64,000 nt of DNA from Paenibacillus guangzhouensis (GTDB lineage Bacteria > Bacillota > Bacilli > Paenibacillales > Paenibacillaceae): positions 5,615,501 to 5,679,500 of the forward strand of contig NZ_CP045293.1 in assembly GCF_009363075.1 (NCBI RefSeq), given 5' to 3'. Below are positions 59,772 to 64,000 of the stretch, piece after piece (the first letter of the stretch is position 1; each line of letters opens with the position of its first letter). The notes beneath the pieces were generated by a model. That model was not told the origin of the DNA, searched no databases, and was given only the letters and a program-made list of their open reading frames with translations. A program made the position numbers and the translations under genes.

Positions 59772-61532
59772 TTATTCTTCCAGCTTGAACTTCTTCACTT
59801 CCTGATCCAGCTCAATGACCATATCGCGCAGGGTAGAAGCGGAGCTCGAGATCTCTTGCATCATGGCCATCTGTTCCTCGGAGGAAGCGGCTACGCTTTG
59901 CGAGTTCTGTGACGCGTTCTGGCCGATGCGGGCAAGCTCATCAAGGGATGCAGCCACCTGCTCACTGCTCGCCGACATCTGCTCTGCGGCTGCGGACACC
60001 TCGTGCACCTGCTCATTGACGCTCTGCAAGGCACCGACGATGCCTTCGAAAGTCTCGCCTGCGCTATTCACCGCGCGTGCGCCGTGTTCGACCTGTTCCA
60101 TACTGGTGTTCATGGCCGCCGATGCTTGATCAATGTTCGACGCAATGTCGTTCAACAAGACAGATATCTGCTGCGATGAGTTGTGTGATAAATCTGCGAG
60201 CTTACGTACCTCTAGCGCAACGACAGCGAAGCCTTTGCCATGCTCCCCGACTCTAGCCGCTTCAATCGAAGCATTCAGTGCCAAGAGGTTCGTCTGGCCC
60301 GCAATGTTCGTAATGGTCGATAGGATGTGTTCTATCTCCTGGGACTGCTGCTGTAAGTTCGCGAGCATGTCCACCGTATGGGAGACGGATTGGTGAATTT
60401 CTTTCATTTCATGAACGGATTGGCGGATGATCGTATTCCCTTGCTCGGCATTTCCGCTGACTTCGCGCGCATAATCGGACAACCGGGAAGACGATTCCGC
60501 GATGCGCTGAATGCCCGTGGCCATTTCCTCCATCGCGATCTGGCTCTCCATTGCGGATTGCATTTGCGTCTCGGAGCCCGAAGCCACCTCTTGAATGGAG
60601 CCGGCAATCTCTTCAGTCGCGCGAGAGGTCTGCTCTGCACTCATCGTTAATACCTTAGAAGACGTCGCGACGTTCTCTGCCGTCACCTGGACATTCTGAA
60701 TCAGCTGTCTGATATTGTGAATCATGGTATTAAAGTTGGCGGACAGAATCCCAACTTCGTCTTGATTGTGGACCGGTATGTTTACGGCAAGATCTCCGTC
60801 CGCGACGCGCATGCTCAGCTCGGACAGTTTTCGAATCGGCCGCAAGGTAGCGCGCACCAAGAAGATCATCAAGATGATGAAGGCGAACACAACAGATAAG
60901 GCAATGGACAACGTCTGAACGAGCATATTGCTCTGACGTTCTTTGAGCACGGTATATTTGAAATCGACGCCGAAGATCGCAACCCGTTTCCCGTTCGCAT
61001 CGGTTATAGCGCTGATAATACTAACCCATTCGCCATTTTCATCTTCGTATACTTCGGACATGGCGTAGCCTTCCTTTTCCAACTTGTCAAGGGCTTCGGC
61101 AAATGCACCCTTAGCTTCATAAGGATCGCCTGGCTTGAGATTCATATCATATAGCGCTTGATTCCCAAGAAGCATCGTGATCTTCTTGTTATCTCCGTTC
61201 TTCGCTATATCAGGCAAATAAATGTAGCTGTTCGATATCAATTGATTCTGGTCCATGCTGTTCAACTGCCGCTGAAGACTTTGGATGCCGGCGTCTGTAT
61301 TGAATGCCTCGGTACCGACTAATTTTTTGGCTTTCTCGATTGCTCCGATATTCTGAGAAACCACATTATGCAGCGTCCATTCCATCGTGAGAATCTCATC
61401 CGTCTGCTGACCCCTTAATTGGAAGTAGGAGGTGACGGTAAGAATGCTCTCTAATAGGAAAAATAGCACCGCAAGCACCACACTTGATTTGAACACTAGA
61501 CTTTTTCTGTTGACCCAATTTTTCCTTTTCAC
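59772..61532 (-). CDS. Methyl-accepting chemotaxis protein
   Basis: A 586-residue membrane chemoreceptor. It has TM1 at about 12-34, an extracellular sensor of ~165 residues (Cache-like, with [30 protein letters not shown] and [23 protein letters not shown]), and TM2 at about 204-226. A HAMP domain follows at about 228-281 ([23 protein letters not shown]), then a coiled-coil signalling domain with the conserved tip [38 protein letters not shown]. It should signal to CheA and CheW. The GTG at 61532 follows GGGGGG by about 6 bases. The ligand is unknown. It is monocistronic. Confidence 0.93.
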   Translation of the reverse strand: MKRKNWVNRKSLVFKSSVVLAVLFFLLESILTVTSYFQLRGQQTDEILTMEWTLHNVVSQNIGAIEKAKKLVGTEAFNTDAGIQSLQRQLNSMDQNQLISNSYIYLPDIAKNGDNKKITMLLGNQALYDMNLKPGDPYEAKGAFAEALDKLEKEGYAMSEVYEDENGEWVSIISAITDANGKRVAIFGVDFKYTVLKERQSNMLVQTLSIALSVVFAFIILMIFLVRATLRPIRKLSELSMRVADGDLAVNIPVHNQDEVGILSANFNTMIHNIRQLIQNVQVTAENVATSSKVLTMSAEQTSRATEEIAGSIQEVASGSETQMQSAMESQIAMEEMATGIQRIAESSSRLSDYAREVSGNAEQGNTIIRQSVHEMKEIHQSVSHTVDMLANLQQQSQEIEHILSTITNIAGQTNLLALNASIEAARVGEHGKGFAVVALEVRKLADLSHNSSQQISVLLNDIASNIDQASAAMNTSMEQVEHGARAVNSAGETFEGIVGALQSVNEQVHEVSAAAEQMSASSEQVAASLDELARIGQNASQNSQSVAASSEEQMAMMQEISSSASTLRDMVIELDQEVKKFKLEE

Positions 61533-61721
61533 ACGAAGCCCCCCAATACATGCTAAGAAGTTCAAGACGTCATTTCAGGTGAAGCCAAATCGCAAAAATG
61601 TGATTATTTATTTATCGTCATTTATCCTATCGAACTTTAAGGATTTTTTGTAAAAACCGGAGTTATGTACGAGGGCGGATCAACAATGTGGAAGGCGTGG
61701 AAAATCATGAGATTACGCACA

Positions 61722-61750
61722 AAAAAACAGGACGTTAACGTCCTGTTTTC
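61722..61750 (-). terminator. Terminator of GNAT gene at 61772
   Basis: Perfect palindrome AAAACAGGACGTT / AACGTCCTGTTTT (61725-61750) with a T-run on the minus strand. Confidence 0.9.
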
Positions 61751-61771
61751 TGCTTGTTGTTAAGGTTCTGG

Positions 61772-62356
61772 CTATGCTGTGGTGTGGTTCAAATACCGCT
61801 CACTATACTCATGCTCCAGCATGCTCATCAAGATCGCATCATGGTACTGGTGATTGTAGAATACCGCATCCCGTTGAATACCTTCCTGCTGGAAGCCAAG
61901 TTTCCGATACACATGCTGAGCGCGTTCATTATAGGCATACACATTCAGCTCAATGCGGTGCAAATTCTGGACGCCAAAGCCGTAATCGAGGAGAAGGCGG
62001 ATCGCTTCGGATCCATAGCCTCGTCCTTGATGACGCGCTGCACTGATCGCAATGCGAAGATTGGCGCTGCGGTTCGTGCTTGAGATGTCTTGTAGAGCGA
62101 TATCGCCAACAATCTCATCGGTGTCCGTTTCCGCAATGAGAAGTAGAATGCTGGATGAATCTTGGGATTTGCTATCGATATATCGCTCAATCTGTTCTCT
62201 TGTGAAATGCTGCTGTGTTCCGGTTAGTCGCAGCATATCCGCATCGTGCAGCAATTGATAGTATACTTCCGTATCTTCATTATTCAGCGGACGTAAGTAG
62301 ACCTGTTGGCCTGTTAGAAATCGGACAGGGCGATTGGCCGGGGTGTTATGGCTCAT
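61772..62356 (-). CDS. RimJ/RimL-type GNAT acetyltransferase
   Basis: A 194-residue GNAT protein: VYLRPLNNEDTEVYYQLLHDADMLRLTG at the N-terminus, LRIAISAARHQGRGYGSEAIRLLLDYGFGVQNLHRIELNVYAYNERAQHVYRKLGF as the acetyl-CoA and substrate core (Q-G-R-G-Y-G). The family N-acetylates ribosomal proteins, spermidine or small molecules; the target is unknown. AGGAGGAACATCTC precedes the ATG. It is divergent from the MocR gene with a ~118-base gap. Confidence 0.9.
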   Translation of the reverse strand: MSHNTPANRPVRFLTGQQVYLRPLNNEDTEVYYQLLHDADMLRLTGTQQHFTREQIERYIDSKSQDSSSILLLIAETDTDEIVGDIALQDISSTNRSANLRIAISAARHQGRGYGSEAIRLLLDYGFGVQNLHRIELNVYAYNERAQHVYRKLGFQQEGIQRDAVFYNHQYHDAILMSMLEHEYSERYLNHTTA

Positions 62357-62474
62357 GAGATGTTCCTCCTGATTCGCTTCATCGTGTTATGGTGATGTAC
62401 ATAACGTATCGTAAATCTGTATACTTGAGAATATGCAGATTTGAATAATTTTGAAGGACAGATTGAGGTGCAAG

Positions 62475-63944
62475 ATGTATAAGGTCACCCTATCTCTATC
62501 GAAGCTGGACCCCGATGCGAAGGCTCCACAGTATGCGCAATTATATGAACAATTGAAGTTAGCCATCACCGATGGAGAATTGGCGGAGCATATGCGGATG
62601 CCGTCCATTCGCTCTTTCGCTGGAACACTTGGTGTCAGTACGACGACGGTTGAGCTAGCCTATAGTCAGCTGGTTGCCGAAGGGTTCTTGGATAGTCGGC
62701 CCAAACGCGGATATTACGTACAGAAGCTCCCAGAACCTTACTGGCAAACGGGAGGTAGTGAGCAGGATGGAGAGGCAGCCACCATCACGTCTATTCCCCG
62801 AGCTGCGCCGATGAGAGACAATCTGGCGTATCGGTATGATTTCCATCTCTCGAAGAATGATCTCGAGGTATTTCCGTTTGCGTTATGGCGCCGGCTATCC
62901 AATCAAGTGCTCCGACAGGACCATCAGGACCTGCTGTTCTATGGCGACCCGCAAGGAGAATACGGGCTTCGCGTTCAGATTAGTCAATATCTCCGTCAGT
63001 TCCGCGGCTGCGTGTGTACGCCGGAACAGGTGGTCATTGGTTCAAGCCAGCATCAGCTTTTAACATTAATATGCCATCTGTTGAAAGGGCAGTTGCTGCA
63101 TATTGGGGTGGAAAATCCGGGTTATCTGCTGCATGCGGAGACATTTCGGCAGCAAGGGCTTCACGTGTGCCCGATCCCGGTGCAGGATAACGGCATTCAA
63201 GTGGAAGAAGTCTATGCCGCTCATGTGCAGGCGGTCTGCGTGTCCCCCTCTCATCAATATCCGAGGGGGATCGTCATGCCGATCGCGAAGCGTCTTCAGC
63301 TGCTGGAATGGGCAGAGCGTGTGAAGGGATATATTATTGAAGATGACTACGATGGAGAATTCCGGTATCATGGCCGTGTGATTCCATCTCTCCAGGGCCT
63401 GCAGGGCGGGCATCGCGTGATCTATTTAGGCGGCTTCTCGCAGGTGCTGGCCCCGTCGCTCTGCATCCATTACATGGTGCTTCCGCCCGATTTGATCGGC
63501 GTCTATCAGCAGATGGAGCATCAGATGCTGCTCGAGCAGTCTGCTTCGCGCATTCACCAATGCACCTTGCAGTTGTTTATGGAGCGTGGGCACTTGGAGA
63601 AACATATCCGCAAAATGCGTAAACGATACGGCCTGAAGCATGATCTCTTAATTCAATCCATTCAGGCTGTGTTCGGGGAGAAGGCGGTCATCATCGGCAA
63701 GGATGCGGGGTTCCACATCCTGTTGCGTATCGAGCATCCACTATCGGAGCATGAACTTGTCCTGCGCGCGAGAGAAGCGGGGGTACGTGTCGCTTCTGCT
63801 GCCCATACGTGGCTCACGCCTACATCGTATTCGTACCGGGAATTTTTTATCGGCTTCGGGGGTATTGAGCAGGAGCGGATTGAGCCTGGAATCAAGCGTT
63901 TATACGATATATGGTATTCCGATCAAGGGGAAGCGAGGGCGTAG
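62475..63944 (+). CDS. MocR-type regulator lacking the PLP lysine
   Basis: A 489-residue fusion of a GntR winged helix (residues ~18-85: LYEQLKLAITDGELAEHMRMPSIRSFAGTLGVSTTTVELAY) with an aminotransferase fold I domain (~120-470). Most PLP-site motifs are kept: SSQHQL, VSPSHQYPRGIVMP and IIEDDYDGEF. At the Schiff-base position the family motif S-K-x-L-x-P-x-L-R-x-G-Y reads SQVLAPSLCIHY: Lys is Gln at residue 323 (CAG at 63441-63443), Arg is Cys at 330 and Gly is His at 332. PLP could not be bound covalently. It may be a ligand-independent or differently sensing regulator. ATG at 62475 follows GAGGTG. Confidence 0.88.
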   Translation: MYKVTLSLSKLDPDAKAPQYAQLYEQLKLAITDGELAEHMRMPSIRSFAGTLGVSTTTVELAYSQLVAEGFLDSRPKRGYYVQKLPEPYWQTGGSEQDGEAATITSIPRAAPMRDNLAYRYDFHLSKNDLEVFPFALWRRLSNQVLRQDHQDLLFYGDPQGEYGLRVQISQYLRQFRGCVCTPEQVVIGSSQHQLLTLICHLLKGQLLHIGVENPGYLLHAETFRQQGLHVCPIPVQDNGIQVEEVYAAHVQAVCVSPSHQYPRGIVMPIAKRLQLLEWAERVKGYIIEDDYDGEFRYHGRVIPSLQGLQGGHRVIYLGGFSQVLAPSLCIHYMVLPPDLIGVYQQMEHQMLLEQSASRIHQCTLQLFMERGHLEKHIRKMRKRYGLKHDLLIQSIQAVFGEKAVIIGKDAGFHILLRIEHPLSEHELVLRAREAGVRVASAAHTWLTPTSYSYREFFIGFGGIEQERIEPGIKRLYDIWYSDQGEARA

Positions 63945-64000
63945 CGGTGAGAAAATTCATTTCCATTTCGCATATTGCCCACATATAGGGTAGAATTGAT
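63945..64000. other. Window end after MocR gene
   Basis: 56 bases with no gene or terminator I can support; the sequence TAGGGTAGAATT near the edge could be the start of a promoter region. Confidence 0.4.

Noticed and set aside
1-64000. CRISPR arrays, tRNA or rRNA genes, prophage or complete insertion sequences
   Set aside because: No regularly spaced repeats, no cloverleaf sequence ending in a T-arm motif, no transposase or phage structural gene was seen on either strand.

Overview
The window reads as a chromosomal segment of a Gram-positive, spore-former-type bacterium of the order Bacillales, most probably Paenibacillus or a close relative. The reasons are strong AGGAGG-type ribosome binding sites, frequent GTG and TTG starts, SigA-type promoters with 16-17 bp spacers, a mid-range base composition, an S-layer-homology protein, a copper-amine-oxidase-stalk/NlpC-P60 protein, an EcsAB transporter and YtrA-like and Fur-type regulation. 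I saw no rRNA, tRNA, CRISPR array, prophage or complete insertion sequence.

Layout. 0-9.3 kb: a truncated MerR regulator, a divergent HxlR/SnoaL pair, an ECF sigma factor with a DUF4179 membrane partner, a YhhN membrane enzyme, an ECF-like sigma fused to a DUF1835 domain, an alpha/beta hydrolase, and a MarR-MFS efflux pair sharing an operator. 9.4-17.1 kb: an SLH surface protein with five exact 240-bp repeats, acetyltransferases (one frameshifted), a Dph6-type PP-loop protein, and a cell-wall hydrolase. 17.2-21.4 kb: a Fur-controlled siderophore uptake locus (binding protein, two permeases, ATPase). 21.4-32.4 kb: oxidoreductases, MarR and WYL regulators, DinB, EVE and PhnA proteins, a 177-bp MITE-like insertion with an 8-bp target duplication, and a kinase-like protein. 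32.5-36.6 kb: an ECF42-type sigma factor with two DGPF/YCII proteins, an alpha/beta hydrolase and small proteins. Three promoters here carry the same TGTCGA-N17-CGTCGT signature. 36.8-44.3 kb: a lipase, a beta-lactamase-fold hydrolase, HxlR with a frameshifted MFS pump, EcsAB, GpmA and an ANT(4')-like nucleotidyltransferase. 44.4-47.5 kb: a second Fur-controlled siderophore locus, without its own ATPase. 47.6-54.1 kb: a Na+/H+ antiporter, threonine synthase, adenine deaminase and an aldo/keto reductase. 54.2-57.5 kb: a YtrA-type GntR/ABC operon ending in a secreted erythromycin-esterase-family protein. 57.5-64 kb: an AHSA1 protein, a histidyl-tRNA synthetase behind a leader-peptide attenuator, a chemoreceptor, an acetyltransferase, and a MocR regulator that has lost its PLP lysine.

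The most interesting finding is the leader of the histidyl-tRNA synthetase gene (59452-59664, minus strand). It has a SigA promoter and a 16-residue leader peptide with two adjacent His codons. Mutually exclusive hairpins follow, and the last is a terminator directly before the gene. This looks like ribosome-mediated transcription attenuation where Bacillales normally use a T-box, and I see no T-box sequence. Next in interest are the self-contained ECF42 regulon, the MITE, the PLP-lysine-less MocR protein and the sigma-DUF1835 fusion.

Much of the window is paired regulator-target modules with a visible palindrome between them (MarR/MFS, MarR/quinone oxidoreductase, MarR/flavodoxin-like reductase, HxlR/MFS, HxlR/SnoaL, WYL/PhnB-like). 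This fits a soil bacterium with many small detoxification and stress circuits. All functions are inferred from sequence reading; no search was run.
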